A program made the position numbers and the translations under genes. DNA of 64,000 nucleotides from Vesta saturnalis (lineage: Eukaryota > Arthropoda > Insecta > Coleoptera > Lampyridae). The DNA lies in contig JARFJB010001983.1 in assembly GCA_036346205.1 (NCBI GenBank), forward strand, positions 62,001 through 126,000, in the 5' to 3' direction. Positions 1-11,729 of the stretch are shown here, piece after piece. Every line of letters starts with the position of its first letter. Positions within the stretch are counted from its first letter, which is position 1. The notes beneath the pieces were generated by a model that did not search any database, was not told the DNA's origin, and saw nothing but the letters and a program-made list of their open reading frames with translations.

Positions 1-143
1 TCCTTCACTACCAGTTCCTTCACTTCCTTTATCTCCTTTCTCTCCTCTATCACCTTGAGGTCCCGTAGAACCTGGCGGTCCTGGTGGACCAGGCAGACCT
101 ACAAATCCTCTTTCGCCTTGTAATCCTGGGGGCCCTTGATCAC
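1..143 (-). CDS. Collagen IX-like exon: Gly-X-Y, continues beyond window start
   Basis: An acceptor (AATTTAG) lies just above 143. The exon completes a split Gly codon and continues as unbroken Gly-X-Y to position 1, with GPPGLQGERG near its start and charged GEKGDKG triplets near the window edge. Its donor is outside the window. Confidence 0.88.
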
Positions 144-253
144 CTAAATTGTTAATTAATAATATATTGTTGTACAATAAGTAAATGTAAAAGTATGAAT
201 ACTAACGCATGCGGGTTTGATATGAAAAAAGCAACATAATAATGAAAGCTAAC

Positions 254-355
254 CTGGGATTCCGGGGACCCCTGACTTTCCAGGTTTCCCAGTACGTGAT
301 GGCCCAGGGGGGCCTGGAGGCCCCCGTAATCCCAGCGTTAATTCGTCCATACGCT
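254..355 (-). CDS. Collagen IX-like alternative exon b (non-collagenous start, then Gly-X-Y)
   Basis: The exon is 102 bp between acceptor TTGCATGCAG and donor GTTAGC, phase 1 at both ends. It reads ERMDELTLGLRGPPGPPGPS and then GKPGKSGVPGIP. It has the same length, the same phase and the same layout (acidic, Leu-rich opening and then GPPGPPG) as the exon at 519-620, so it looks like a tandem duplicate of it. Splicing both in series keeps frame but puts the acidic segment in the middle of a triple-helix stretch, so alternative use is more likely. Confidence 0.82.
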
Positions 356-518
356 CTGCATGCAATGTTCCAATATTAGTCCATGGATTATACGAAATGT
401 TGCATCTATTACTATGTACGCAGTGATTATGTCAGTGTCTACTAGTGAACGTGTGAAAAACAAATGATAAGCTATGTTAGTGTTTGTTGACAAAAAAAAA
501 ACTGCGTGTTAAAAGTAC

Positions 519-620
519 CTGGAGGACCTTGTAAACCAGGTGGACCTGGTCTACCAGGCTTACTTCGACCTGGTGGTCCTGGTGGACCTGTTAGTGTAGC
601 TGCCAAATCGTCTAACTGGT
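519..620 (-). CDS. Collagen IX-like alternative exon a (non-collagenous start, then Gly-X-Y)
   Basis: The exon is 102 bp, with acceptor TTTAATTATTCAG and donor GTACTT, phase 1 at both ends. It reads DQLDDLAATLTGPPGPPGRS and then KPGRPGPPGLQGPP. The DQLDDLAATL start continues the non-collagenous segment of the preceding exon (DICASVLR), as FACIT collagens do between triple helices. It is the likely partner of the exon at 254-355. Confidence 0.86.
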
Positions 621-710
621 CTGAATAATTAAAGTAGGTAACATTTATTATTTTTGTAACTTACATATCGTTTTGTAGGTTATTGTGTTTTTTTATGTAA
701 ATTATAATAC

Positions 711-765
711 CTCTTAAAACAGAAGCGCAAATGTCTCGAATTTCTCCCTCAGTAAAACTGCGACC
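711..765 (-). CDS. Collagen IX-like exon: short non-collagenous segment with a cysteine
   Basis: This 55-bp exon lies between a strong acceptor (ten-base T run, then CAG) and donor GTATTA, and encodes GRSFTEGEIRDICASVLR. The pattern of a charged helix with a single Cys (EIRDICASVL) resembles the non-collagenous segment between triple helices of type IX and related FACIT collagens, where the Cys can form interchain disulfides. It is the first exon after the 31-kb intron. Confidence 0.85.
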
Positions 766-1373
766 CTGAAAAAAAAAATTAAAGTGTCAATTTGATATGC
801 CAAATGACGCTTATTAAAATTTAAAAAACACTGTATTATTTTCCATGCTTTAACGAAATACTGAATGTGGTTGTAACAGTTTATCTGTGTACTTCAAATT
901 GTTAGGTGTTGAATATCACATCCCACTCAGCAAAGCTAAATTAACTATCTGTGAAATACACACAAAATTGAAGTATGGTTTCCTTATATATATAAAGTAT
1001 ATACTACATGATGAGATTTTGTAAATCGGCCATAGCACTTGTAAGGCATGTAAATTTTATATGAAAGTACCATAAGTGTACCACCTCAACCAACGTCAAT
1101 CTTATACACAACAACAAACACAAACGAATTTATGCGATAAGGCGTTAGCAACATTTTTTTTACCATTAATAATATATTCTCACTGTGACTTTCGGAGGAT
1201 AAAGACGTGCGGCGGTCTGATTCTCCGATATTTCAATATTGAGAGCGCCCTGACCCGAGAGGTCAGGTGCATGCGATAGTGATAAACGCGCTCATTCATT
1301 GAATAGCGTAAGTTTATTTATTTTAGTTGTTTAATTCTTCAATAATTTAAACTAAACCATCAAATGAAACATT

Positions 1374-2782
1374 ATGTTTCCTCTCCCAACGGGTAGTTTT
1401 AATACCAATTATGGGTATGCTCCCAATCAACCACTGAATCAATATCAACTTTATCAATTACCTCAAGGTAGTCAGCAATCTCTCCCATCTAATTCTACAT
1501 ACCAAATCCCTCCACCTAACCTAACCATGAATACTCCTTTTACCGGGTACGACCCAAAAGTAACAAGCCAACACTCCTCTACGGAAATAAATAACTCAGC
1601 CTCCGCTGATGACAATGAAACCCAGGAAATATCAGATAACACTCACCCATGGCAAGTTGTCAAAAAACGGCGAAGAGTCAACAGATCCACTGAAAGTATC
1701 GTGTTAGACCAATTCTATCCCAGTACCAGAAACAGATATGAATCTATCGCGCAAACCTCAAATGAGAATCCGTCAAATCCAATGCAAACAGAAAGCAATA
1801 GCAACACCCCAAAAAATCCTAAGCCACCTCCAATTTATATACACGGCGTTACTAATCACAATCAAATGATACAATATATTTCTGCAGTTGCTGAAACTGA
1901 ACAATTCTACACCAAAGCGCTAGGAAATAATACGATTAAACTTAACGCACATACATCAGACACATACCGACAAATTGTTAGATACTTAAAAGACGAAAAG
2001 TAATCCACCATACGTACCAACCCAAAGATGAACGCGCATACAGAGTAGTCCTTAGACACGTACACCATTCAATACCAATTGAAGATATTAAAGCGGAACT
2101 TGTAAAAGCAGGACACAAAGTACGAAACATAATGAACGTAATACACAGGACAACTAAAGAACCACTTCCACTCTTCTTTGTTGACCTTGAACCAAACGAA
2201 TCCAATAAAAAAATTTTTGATATAGAATTTCTCTGCAACAGCAAAATCAAAGTAGAACCGCCTCACAAAAAAACTGGCATTATCCAGTGTACAAGATGCC
2301 AAAATTATGGTCATTCCAAAACCTATTGCACCAGACAGTATATGTGTGTCAAATGTGGAAAACAACACGACTCAAAAATGTGCGCAAAACCAAAAACAAC
2401 GCCAGCTAAGTGTGCATTATGCGAAGGAAATCATCCCGCAAACTATAGGGGTTGTTCTGTCTACCAAGATATAATAAATGCAAGAAACAGAACATCTAAT
2501 AATCCAACTCGAAATCGAAATAGTAATCAACCGCCAAACATACCCCAGGAGTCACCAACCCAATTATATAACGGGAACCCCCAAAACTACGCCCCTACCT
2601 ATGCGACAGCTGCGCAATCTCGCAATACTATTAATAATAATAACGATCATCAAACCGGCACCGGAAGAGAACTAACGGCTTTCCTAAACGAGTTCAAGAA
2701 TATGTTTACGCAGCTTATGAACCAAAATAACATAATGCTCAATCTCCTGTCAACCTTAGTAACTAAATTAACCAATGGTTAA
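1374..2782 (+). pseudogene. Jockey-type ORF1 (gag-like, three CCHC knuckles), one frameshift
   Basis: This is the nucleic-acid-binding ORF1 of the LINE. It starts at ATG 1374 and is rich in Asn, Gln and Pro for about 150 codons, with a basic patch (KKRRR). The first frame stops at 2003; the protein continues without a gap in another frame from about 2003 (VIHHTYQPKDER), which indicates a one-base change in the run gacgaaaag. The C-terminal half carries three zinc knuckles in a row: CTRCQNYGHSKTYC, CVKCGKQHDSKMC and CALCEGNHPANYRGC. The stop at 2780-2782 overlaps the start of ORF2 (2775). Confidence 0.87.
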
Positions 2783-5438
2783 CATCATACGCATGGCTAC
2801 TTGGAACGCAAACGGTCTTCTCAACCATAAACAAGAAATTATTACTTTTCTAGATATTAATAAAATTGACGTGTTACTCATCTCCGAAACACATTTCACC
2901 GATAGAACGGTGATGCGTATTCCAAATTATTCCATCTATAATACAAATCACCCAGATGGTACTGCTCATGCAGGAGCAGCAGTAATAGTCAAAATTCTAT
3001 ATCACATCATCAACTCGACCCTTTTCAAACCGCAAAACTCCAAGCCGCTAACGTTGAAATCAGCGCATACCAGTGGTCATTTACTGTATCTGCCATTTAC
3101 TCCCCTCCCAGACACACTCTCTCTACAGAGGAGTATTCTCATTATTTCCATACCCTAGGGAACAGATTCATTTCTGGAGGTGACTGGAACTCCAAACACA
3201 CTCATTGGGGTTCCAGACTCATTACAACAAAAGGTCGAAACCTCTTCAGGTCAATCATGGCAAACAACTATAACTGCCATAGCACTGGGGAACCTACACA
3301 CTGGCCCACAGATTTAAATAAACTCCCCGATGTATTAGATTTTACATTTCGCATGGCATAGCCATAAATTCTATGCTGATTGAACCAAATAACGATCTCT
3401 CCACAGACCATGTGCCAGTAATCTTAAACCTAAGTACCAAGCCTATTAACATAAAACGGAATCCCAGATTGGTATCAACACAAACCGATTGGCTGTTGTT
3501 CCAGCAACTTCTCCAGAATAAAATTGATCTTAAAGTGCGCTTAAAACAACCTGAAGACATAGATGAAGCAGTACAAAACCTCATTGCTTATATTCAAGAA
3601 GCTGCCTGGAAAGCTAAGCCTACTGAAAAGAGCACGTAAATCATACAAACAACATACCACTATATATAAAAGAATTAATTACTGAAAAAAGACGAGCTCG
3701 AACTAAATGGCAAAGAACTCGTAACGCCGCTGACAAGCTAAACTTCAATAGATTATCTCGACGACTTCGGGCGGCCCTTCTGGACTTCCAAAATAACTCA
3801 TTTACTTATTATCTTACACATCTTAACCCAGAAGACCACAGCATCTGGAGAGCAACAAAAAAATTTAAAAGACCTCAAGTCAATATACCACCGATAAGAA
3901 AATCTGACGGTAGTTGGGCTAGATCTCACAAGGAAAAATCGGATGCTTTTGCTGAACATTTATCTACCGTATTCCAACCACATCACTTAAACAACGACGA
4001 CGAGGCTATAAAAGAATATTTAGACGTTCCATGTCAGATAACGCTACCTATCAGACCCGTTTCACCTGCAGAGGTCCAGTTCGAAATAAATAAAACAAAT
4101 AACCATAAAGCACCAGGCTACGACCTTATTACAGGCCAAGTTCTAAAGATGCTTCCAAAAAGCGATTGTAGCATTGACAACTATCTATAATAGAATGCTA
4201 AGCCTATCGTACTATCCACTGCTATGGAAACATGCGCAAATAATAATGGTCCCAAAACCTGGCAAACCACCTGAAGCGGCTACTTCATATAGGCCAATTA
4301 GTCTCTTGCCCATCTTAGGAAAAATTTTTGAGAAATTATTCCTTAAACGCCTTTTGAATGACACAGATACCTTGTCACATATACCAAACCATCAATTTGG
4401 ATTCCGCGAAGGGCACTCTCCAATACAACAAGTGCACAGAATAATAAATCAAATTTCACTAAGCCTTGAAGAAAAAAATACTGTGGAGCTGTATTCTTGG
4501 ACGCGGAACAAGCGTTCGACAAAGTCTGGCATACCGGATTACTTTACAAACTCAAAAGGCTTCTTCCTAGCTATTTTTATCTTCTCCTTAAGTCCTACCT
4601 TACGGACAGGTATTACACAGTTAAATACAACAATGAAATATCAAACTACTTTCCTGTCAAATCTGGCGTCCCGCAAGGCAGTATCCTTGGACCTCTCCTA
4701 TACCTAGTGTATACAGCTGACCTACCTGAAGGTACAAACACAGTTATCGCTACTTTCGCCGATGATACTGCCATCCTATCGACACATGAAGATCCTTACC
4801 TAGCAGCCGCAAATCTCCAGCAACATCTGAACACCCTAAACGAATGGCTTACTAAATGGCGTATCAAAATTAATCCGACCAAATCAGTGCAAATAACATT
4901 CACTACTAGATTTAGTGTGTGTCCACCAGTCACCTTGAATAATATCCAAATTCCTACAAAAACAGAAACTAAGTACCTAGGACTACACCTTGATCAACGC
5001 CTTACATGGAAAAAACATCTTCAATCCAAACGTCAGCAGTTAAACTTGAAGTTCCGCCAGATGTACTGGTTATTGGGGAAAAAATCAAAACTGTCAATAA
5101 CAAACAAACTACTGCTTTACAAAACTATCCTGAAGCCTATTTGGACTTACGGGATCCAGCTGTGGGGATGTGCCAAACCTACCCGCATTAAAACCATCCA
5201 ACAATTCCAATCAAAAACCCTTCGTGCCATAGTGGACGCACCATGGTACGTGACAAACCAGACAATACATGAAGATCTCAGCATCCCCTTTGTTACTGAA
5301 GAAATTCACAGATTTACCCAGAACTATCACGACAAAATTAATGATCACTCTAGTGAACTTGTCCATCAATTGTCTACACACGCCATCCCAGTGAGACGGC
5401 TAAAAAGAACCTGGCCATGTGACCTGAGAACCCCCTAA
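2775..5438 (+). pseudogene. Jockey-type ORF2 (APE endonuclease + reverse transcriptase), frameshifted
   Basis: This is the retrotransposition enzyme. The endonuclease opens with ATWNANGLLNHKQEI and ISETHF, and continues in shifted frames (SGGDWNSKHTHWGS and STDHVPVILNL). The reverse transcriptase follows: NHKAPGYDLI near 4110, SYRPISLLPILGK at 4290-4330, DAEQAFDKVWHTG at about 4500, GVPQGSILGPLLY near 4680, and the catalytic FADDTAIL near 4756. A YWLLGKKSKLS-type C-terminal part runs to 5438. At least four frame breaks (near 2990, 3360, 3640-4170 and 4490) inactivate it. The catalytic Asp pair survives. Confidence 0.88.
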
Positions 5439-5599
5439 ATTAATAGGACTGCTACAAGAGTGCCTCTGCTGAGTGGTTTCTCTTAACACTGCCATTTTAT
5501 TGTCATCATATTTACTTAATACTCCATATTGTAGAGTAGATTGTAAATTTGCAATTATTAAATAAAAAAAATAAAAAAAAAAAAAAAATTAATAATATA

Positions 5600-6482
5600 A
5601 TATATAACGGAATTAAAATGCAACTTTTAATCGCGAGAGCGTAAGCGAAGACAACGATCACTCAAAAGATTATAAGGTACTTTACTTAATCAATGTGTAC
5701 GCCATTATTTGCACCGAAGGAGTTAAAACTCAGTATAACAGAAAATAATTTACTGTTGTGAAAATGACATTACGCTACAATCTTGTTTATTTAATGTCAT
5801 GATGAACAGTATGTTGTCGACTAATTTTATTGCTCTCATTAGCCAAATACCAACACAATTACAGGAAATTACCATTAGTTCTAAAATAGACTACTAGGTG
5901 GCAATAGCCAAGCAACCAAACAGAATACAGAGCAAAACCCCGCACAAAAAAAAGGTGCTCTGATGAAACGTCAAATATCAGAAATCCCACTGCAGGCTGG
6001 AAGCCAGAAAAGAACACGGAAAGAAGATGGCGCGAACAAGATGACTGAAAGTTAAAAAGACCTACGGAAAGAAGATGGTGAAAAAAAACGAAAAAATATA
6101 CGGAAACAAGGGTGCCAGTGTGTGGAGCTAACACTCTGGAACGAGTTGAGGATACCCAATGTAGCCATATGAGACGATATGGAGAACTGGTCTCGAAGTG
6201 CTATTTGCCAGCCATAACAAGAGACCCTGCATTAGGGCTAAAACCCGAGGTCAAGTTTCGGAGTCTCCTTTTAATTATGGCGTCATCGATTAAAAGTGGC
6301 GGTGGATAAGTGTTCCAATTCTACTCGAAGGGTTTATGGATCACTGTATTTCTGTTCTCTCCGTTGCAAGCCATGTTTTCTGCGGAAATAATATTTTTTC
6401 CATTAACACTGTACTACATTTTTTTTCTTCAAAAAACTATTAAATATTTAAGCCTTTAATATAATAATCTTAACTTTTAAAG
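5600..6482. other. Collagen intron, no gene seen
   Basis: AT-rich intronic sequence between the LINE and a palindrome. A short open frame around 6112-6309 has no recognisable motif. No RNA gene or repeat boundary was found. Confidence 0.5.
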
Positions 6483-6558
6483 TTTTCTAAAATGAATGGT
6501 CGTTTCCACCCCTGAATTGTAAAATTCAGGAGTGGAAATGACCATTCATTTTAGAAAA
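6483..6558. repeat. Near-perfect palindrome (36-bp arms, 4-nt loop)
   Basis: The left arm 6483-6518 and right arm 6523-6558 are inverted copies with two mismatches over 36 bp, separated by GTAA. The centre is CCCTGAATT / AATTCAGGAG. One mismatch would be a G-U wobble in RNA. It may be a tiny fold-back element or a hairpin-RNA source; nothing further is visible around it. Confidence 0.85.
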
Positions 6559-9500
6559 TTGTAATGTAACCGATAAAATCAAAAATACTTAGCTTAACAA
6601 TACTGAAACCTTCAACGGCTGATTTTAACCCCCTGAGTTTTGAAACATCCGCTATTAGTTGTCTTTATTGTATAAACGAGATACATCCCAAATCAAATCC
6701 TTAGCTTAAACTGTTACGTAAAACGTTAATTATCAGTCAAGACAAACATTTTTGTATGTACCCTAGCTTTTCAACCGCGCTCCGTTCATTACTTTACCAA
6801 AAAAAAGCAAGTTTTCATTCTAAATTTACAATATATTGAAGTTTACAATAAAAATGTGCAATCTATATAAAAATTCGTTACATAGCAAGGAAAAATATAA
6901 CTTAAAGAGGTGGAAGCAGGTATTAGAAAATATTGATTTAGTGGTTACTTTTGTCACATAAAGGGATCTATTCCGAAATTTCTAATCTCTAGCGTAAAAA
7001 AACTTAAATCATAAAAGCAGTAACCTTAGCATTGAAATCTCCAAACCTTTGACATCAACTTTAAAATTACGTTTGTTTGGTACGAGTTAGATTCATCTCG
7101 TATATTTTCTGACGTGTTCAAAAAGATACTTGAATTTGCTTCACTACGTTATTTGCGTATTTAATTGGAAAGTATTTAAATAAACGCGGTAGTTGCGTAA
7201 ACGTAAATGTTTTGTAGAGGAAGAGATGCTGTTGTAATGACGTGCCGCTTTTAAAACAGTCGCCTTAAGCACGCGATCATAGTTGGTTGAAAATCACCAA
7301 CAGAGTAATTTGTCGGCGGGATACGAATTACAAGGTAATAATCAAGTTAGCCTAAAATTAAAAACATTTAGTGTATAATAGGGAAGAAGTGAAATTACCT
7401 TCCTTATTAAAATAATAAGAGGCTAAGTAAACACAGTGCAAATAGTATCAAGTTGGTGAGAATAAAAAAGATTGTGCAATAAATTAAAATCGCGTTAAAG
7501 GTTACGGAATAATTAAAAATCGCGTTTTCTGCGCGCATCGAAAGTATTCCAAGATTGTACATAAATATTGAACGATTAAATGTAAAATAAGACAATCGAT
7601 TCAGTGTAATAGATCGATATATAAAGCAAAGTAACTGGAAAATATTGACAAATAAAAGTACGGCCGTTGGTAGTTCGCTTGCAGTTCGTCGCGTAAGCTT
7701 TTTGTCGTTAAAATTGAGCAATTAAAGTAATAATTGACTATTATCAAGCAATTATTTACAAAAATCATAAAAGTGTTGGAAAGATAATTTCACTAGACTT
7801 AATCCACAAAAAAGGTGTAAACAAGATATCGTGGGAACCAAAGAAGCAAGGCGCCAATTGCATCATCAGCCCAATTGCGTCATCGGCTGGACCACATGTC
7901 AGTTACGTCATCGGATTTTAATTTTGATAAAAGTACGATTTCTAATAGTGTAAATAAAAAAACGTTTATGTGTTTTATTTTCTCTAAACTTGAATTTGAA
8001 TATCACAATTGAACGGAAAACATTTCATTCAATTTTGATAAAGATTTTTTGTTGTATGTTAGTATTAAGAATATTACTTAGAATTAAAGGTTTGAGTGTT
8101 AATGTTGTTGTAAACAAAACATGTTTACATTGCAAATTTCAGTAATTAAATAAGTATAACGTTTGATTTATTTTTATTAGAATAGACTATTAGTATTAAA
8201 AGCTTATATAAATATTGAATATATAAACGTGGAAGAAAGTAAACTCAATAGAAATCCAAAATAATAAGACAACCAAATTAAGTATACATTTTGGTACACT
8301 GATAAAAGTGACCATTTAACATTTGAGCTGGCTGGAGCACTTAAATAAGAAAAGAATTTTCAAACGTAAATATTACAGTTCATTTATACAAACTGAAATT
8401 AAATAGAAAGCGAATTAAAACTAAGGAGTAGATGATAGCTTCATAAATTAAACCCATTCAGCGTAAATAAAAAGGTAATCATTTCAAGTCTCACAAAAAT
8501 AATAGAACATTTTTATTCAATAATTTTGGCATTATAAAAATGGTAAAAGAACCCTAATATTGTTCTTTGTAAAGGGATGTAAGCAGCGCGAGTAATAACC
8601 AAAGGTATTACGCCCGTTGCAATACTCAAGGTGCCAGACAGTTTGAGATAACACGGCCCCTAAGTTACGAAAAGGGAAATAAAGCTGTAAGAGGACATGT
8701 AAAGTAAACATAATAAACAAGTGAAGCACTCAAGAAACAAATCCTTCTTAAACTAATAGTTTCATTTATTGGCAGAAGGAAATGTTGTAACCCACAAAGA
8801 AACAGTAGTCAGTGACTAACCTATGTACTCATGCCGTTGACAGACCCAAAAAATATTTTACCTCAACACATTAGAATGAAAGTAAATAAACTCAAATATT
8901 TAGTTAACAGTAAAATTAAACACCATGAGGTTATACGATAGTAATGCAAATGATTATTTTTACAAATTTATATTATGCGTAAACAGAAGAGAATTCAGAA
9001 GCTGCAGTAATAGATTATTATTCTGAATTACTGACGGGAAAGCACCAGTTTAGTAATTATGTAAACCCCTAAATTAGTATTGCAGTGTATTCACGACACC
9101 GTATTTAAGTTAAGGTAAATGACCTATTATTTAACTACAAAAAAAAAGCCACTTCCCGAAAAAGAATTTGCAAACCACAAAATTGTCTAAATGACTAAGT
9201 AAAATACATAATTTCAACTACTAAAAAGGTAGGCTACACATCTTACAGGTATGAGTAAGCACAATAGCTCTTAACATATAGTTGGGTTTGATTCATCTGT
9301 CAGAAACATGTCTATTTACTAAGCAAAATTTCATCTTAGTAAGACAATGATCATCATTTTACCTCGCAGCTATTTAAAAAAAACACCTTTATTTTTATTA
9401 TTAAATTTAGGCAAACCTTAACGTAGAGAAAATTACAATAAAATTCTTTATAAATGTAATACAGTTATATCGTGTACAAAACAGTAATAATTAAACAAAA

Positions 9501-9782
9501 TTAAATGTAGTTGTGAAGTACTTTATGAACGCATATCATGAGCTCTTTAAATTGTATTTAAGTAACTGAATTTTGAAACACTAAGCTCAAATAGACTCCG
9601 TAGATATGAGAAGCATTGGCTGAAGATCACCGGCTTCACTGAAGTATCAAGTGATCAGGGACCGCATTATCAATATGCATCTTGACAGACCAATAAGATA
9701 CTGTAGAAATCACAGTTATCGTAATGGACGAAATCTAATGCTATTGGTTTTTAAAACCACTTTATAAGTTGTAGTTAAGTTT
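6559..9782. other. Collagen intron, AT-rich, no gene seen
   Basis: No coding motif could be recognised in about 3.2 kb. The one pattern I see is a cluster of three related segments at about 7856-7916 (TTGCATCATCAGC, TTGCGTCATCGGC, TTACGTCATCGG). An open frame at 7407-7721 (minus) is low-complexity and Leu/Phe/Ile rich and is not supported as a gene. Confidence 0.5.
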
Positions 9783-9945
9783 TAGCAAATGTCACAGTGA
9801 GTGATGAAGTTTATAAAATTAGAGCTTTCAAAAGCTTTCTTCTTGTATTCACGAGAAGGTATATTAATCTAAAAACGACGCAGGAAATCAAATTCTATTT
9901 GCCAGTGCCACACGTACCTGTTCAAATCAAAATTCCCATTTCAGA
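9783..9945. repeat. Dispersed direct repeat, copy 1
   Basis: This is about 163 bp diverged but clearly related to 10207-10370: both carry TCACAGTGAG, then CTTTCTTCTT, then AATCTAAAAA and ATTCTATTTGCCAGT in the same order. It is probably part of an old repeat family. No coding potential. Confidence 0.7.
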
Positions 9946-10206
9946 AATTTCATTAGAGAAATAACATTGCCACTTTTATAAACATGCGAAATATATAAAG
10001 TAATTTGAGACTGTACATACAACGACTATATTCGGGGCCAGTTGTACGCGTATGATTTAAACTTTAGAGTAAATTAAATAGAATTAAGGATTTTGTTCTT
10101 GCACAGTTTTTTTACGGATGGCTAGCCAATCGAGAAATAACGAAAAATAGGTCCGTATATCGTATGAATAGGAAAGTAAACGTTTAAAGTAAATGCCATT
10201 AACAAA

Positions 10207-10370
10207 TCAAGCTTTGACAAATCTCACAGTGAGGCAGTTTATAAAGTAAGACTTTTCAAAAACTTTCTTCTTTCATCAGGAGGAACCATTTTAATCTAAA
10301 AAACAATGTAGGAAATGAAATTCTATTTGCCAGTACCATACGCACATCCCACATCAAAATTCGACTCGAT
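10207..10370. repeat. Dispersed direct repeat, copy 2
   Basis: Partner of 9783-9945, same orientation, about 420 bp away. It ends just before the tRNA-like fold-back repeat. Confidence 0.7.
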
Positions 10371-10395
10371 GTAAAAATTATAAACATTTATTATT

Positions 10396-10605
10396 TAAAA
10401 ATTATTATTAATTTTATTAAACACATAAATAAAAAGTTTACCTCGAGTAGGATTTGAACCTACGGCCTGTACTTTGCTAGAGTACCCCGCTAACCAACTG
10501 CGCCATCAAGGTTCAAGCCCCAATCGATGTATATTTTGTCTTTATTTTATTTACTCGAGGTAAACTTTTTATTTATGCATTTAATAAAATTAATAATAAT
10601 TTTTA
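10396..10605 (-). repeat. tRNA-like fold-back repeat, copy 1
   Basis: A 73-nt tRNA-like unit (10440-10512, minus strand) sits between inverted arms of about 53 bp (10396-10448 and 10553-10605) that are almost identical and contain AAAAAGTTTACCTCGAGTA. The unit has box A-like TGGCGCAGTTGG and box B-like GGTTCAAATCC and folds as a cloverleaf with a 7-bp acceptor stem (one T-G pair) and a loop reading CTAGCAA (anticodon AGC). It has no G3-U70 pair expected of tRNA-Ala, and further copies occur at 16351 and 53839. I therefore call it a tRNA-derived mobile repeat, not a tRNA gene. Confidence 0.75.
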
Positions 10606-11729
10606 ATTACATATTTTACTTTGAACTTATTCGTTCACAACAAAACTTGTAATAATTTATTATTTGTTTTTGTAAATTAATGCGTCAATGAACAATGAAC
10701 GCATTTAGAGTGGTAACAAGGCTTAACACTTTTCGCATAAATTATAGCGTTGGCACGCGCCTTAAACCTATGTTCAAATGTTAAACTAAGTTACCACTCT
10801 AGATACATTAATTACAATAAAAGCGTTGATTGGTTAAAATTCAAAAATTAAGAAATCACATTTCTTAAATCCGTCAGTTAACTACTATTCAGAACTGTAA
10901 ACTATATAGTCGAGGAAATAAGGTTAGTCCTTTTATTTGATTCTACTGTAAATCTAGGAACAAAATGCATGTTTATTCTTATATCGGTTTTAAACTGTAA
11001 CTGGTTGTCAAATTTGTGACTTTGAAGAATCGAACAATCGGAGGCCACATTTTATAGACAACACAGCCTTTGAACGCGTTCACCAGTGCTCAACTGCTGG
11101 ATGTGAGCGAAAGCGATAGTTCGGTGACCTTGAGCCTAGACAAGGATAGCCTACAGCTGCTAAATACTGGTGAACGCGCTTATTATTGTGGAAGAATTTC
11201 ATTAAACGACCGGAGAGATACAAAACAGAAAAATGATAACTTATGGTTTAAAATATTTTAGATACCCAACGATAAATATGAATCATGATGAAATTTCGTC
11301 ACAAATTGTTCCTACTTTATTTAGAACTGGAGATAGGATGGTTATGTCTTAATCAGGCAAAAGCTATTCTCTTACAAACATCTAACTTTGTTAAGCTTTA
11401 ACTCCAGCTTTACGAGTTGCTTGCATTTGATTTTTATATGATTAGTGTAGAATAAAGCAAAACACCATTACATACATTTTCTCTTTAATAAAAAAAGATT
11501 TTCATACTAGAGGCTGTTCAAGTTACAAGACCTTTGTAAACACAAATTAAACAAATATCAGTTGTCTTCATCGTCGAAAAAATCTTCTTCTGATAAGCGA
11601 CCACTTTCGGTTATTATGGGAGCGGCAATATCGGTAGCATCTATAACTTTTTCCCAGTCTTTCAAAATTAGTTTGTCGCAATGTTCTATGTAATTTTGTC
11701 AATGCGGTATTTCTCAGACTTTATAATCA
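10606..11729. other. Collagen intron with small inverted repeats, no gene seen
   Basis: Holds a weak inverted repeat around 10716-10805 (TAGAGTGGTAAC versus GTTACCACTCTA) that may be a small MITE. Another lies around 11072-11181 (GCGTTCACCAGT versus ACTGGTGAACGC) inside a short open frame with no recognised product. Confidence 0.55.

Larger units (their letters stand above)
1177..5587 (+). mobile_element. Full-length Jockey-type non-LTR retrotransposon (frameshifted)
   Basis: This LINE has a gag-like ORF with zinc knuckles, then an endonuclease and reverse transcriptase, and ends in an A-rich tail (about 5561-5588). A 12-bp direct repeat, ATTAATAATATA, flanks it at 1165-1176 and 5588-5599, which I read as the target-site duplication. 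The copy is therefore complete at its 5' end (starting TTCTCACTGT), unusual for LINEs, which are mostly 5'-truncated. It lies in the 31-kb collagen intron, antisense to the collagen gene. Several frameshifts make it inactive as it stands. Clade by remembered RT similarity (YRPISLLP, GVPQGSILGP, FADDTAIL). Confidence 0.88.

Noticed and set aside
7407..7721. Minus-strand 104-codon open frame as a membrane protein
   Set aside because: Hydrophobic composition follows from AT-rich sequence; no conserved motif, no splice or promoter context.
10440..10512. A genuine tRNA-Ala(AGC) gene
   Set aside because: It folds as a tRNA but lacks the G3-U70 pair, occurs as several diverged copies inside repeats, and one copy has a broken D stem.
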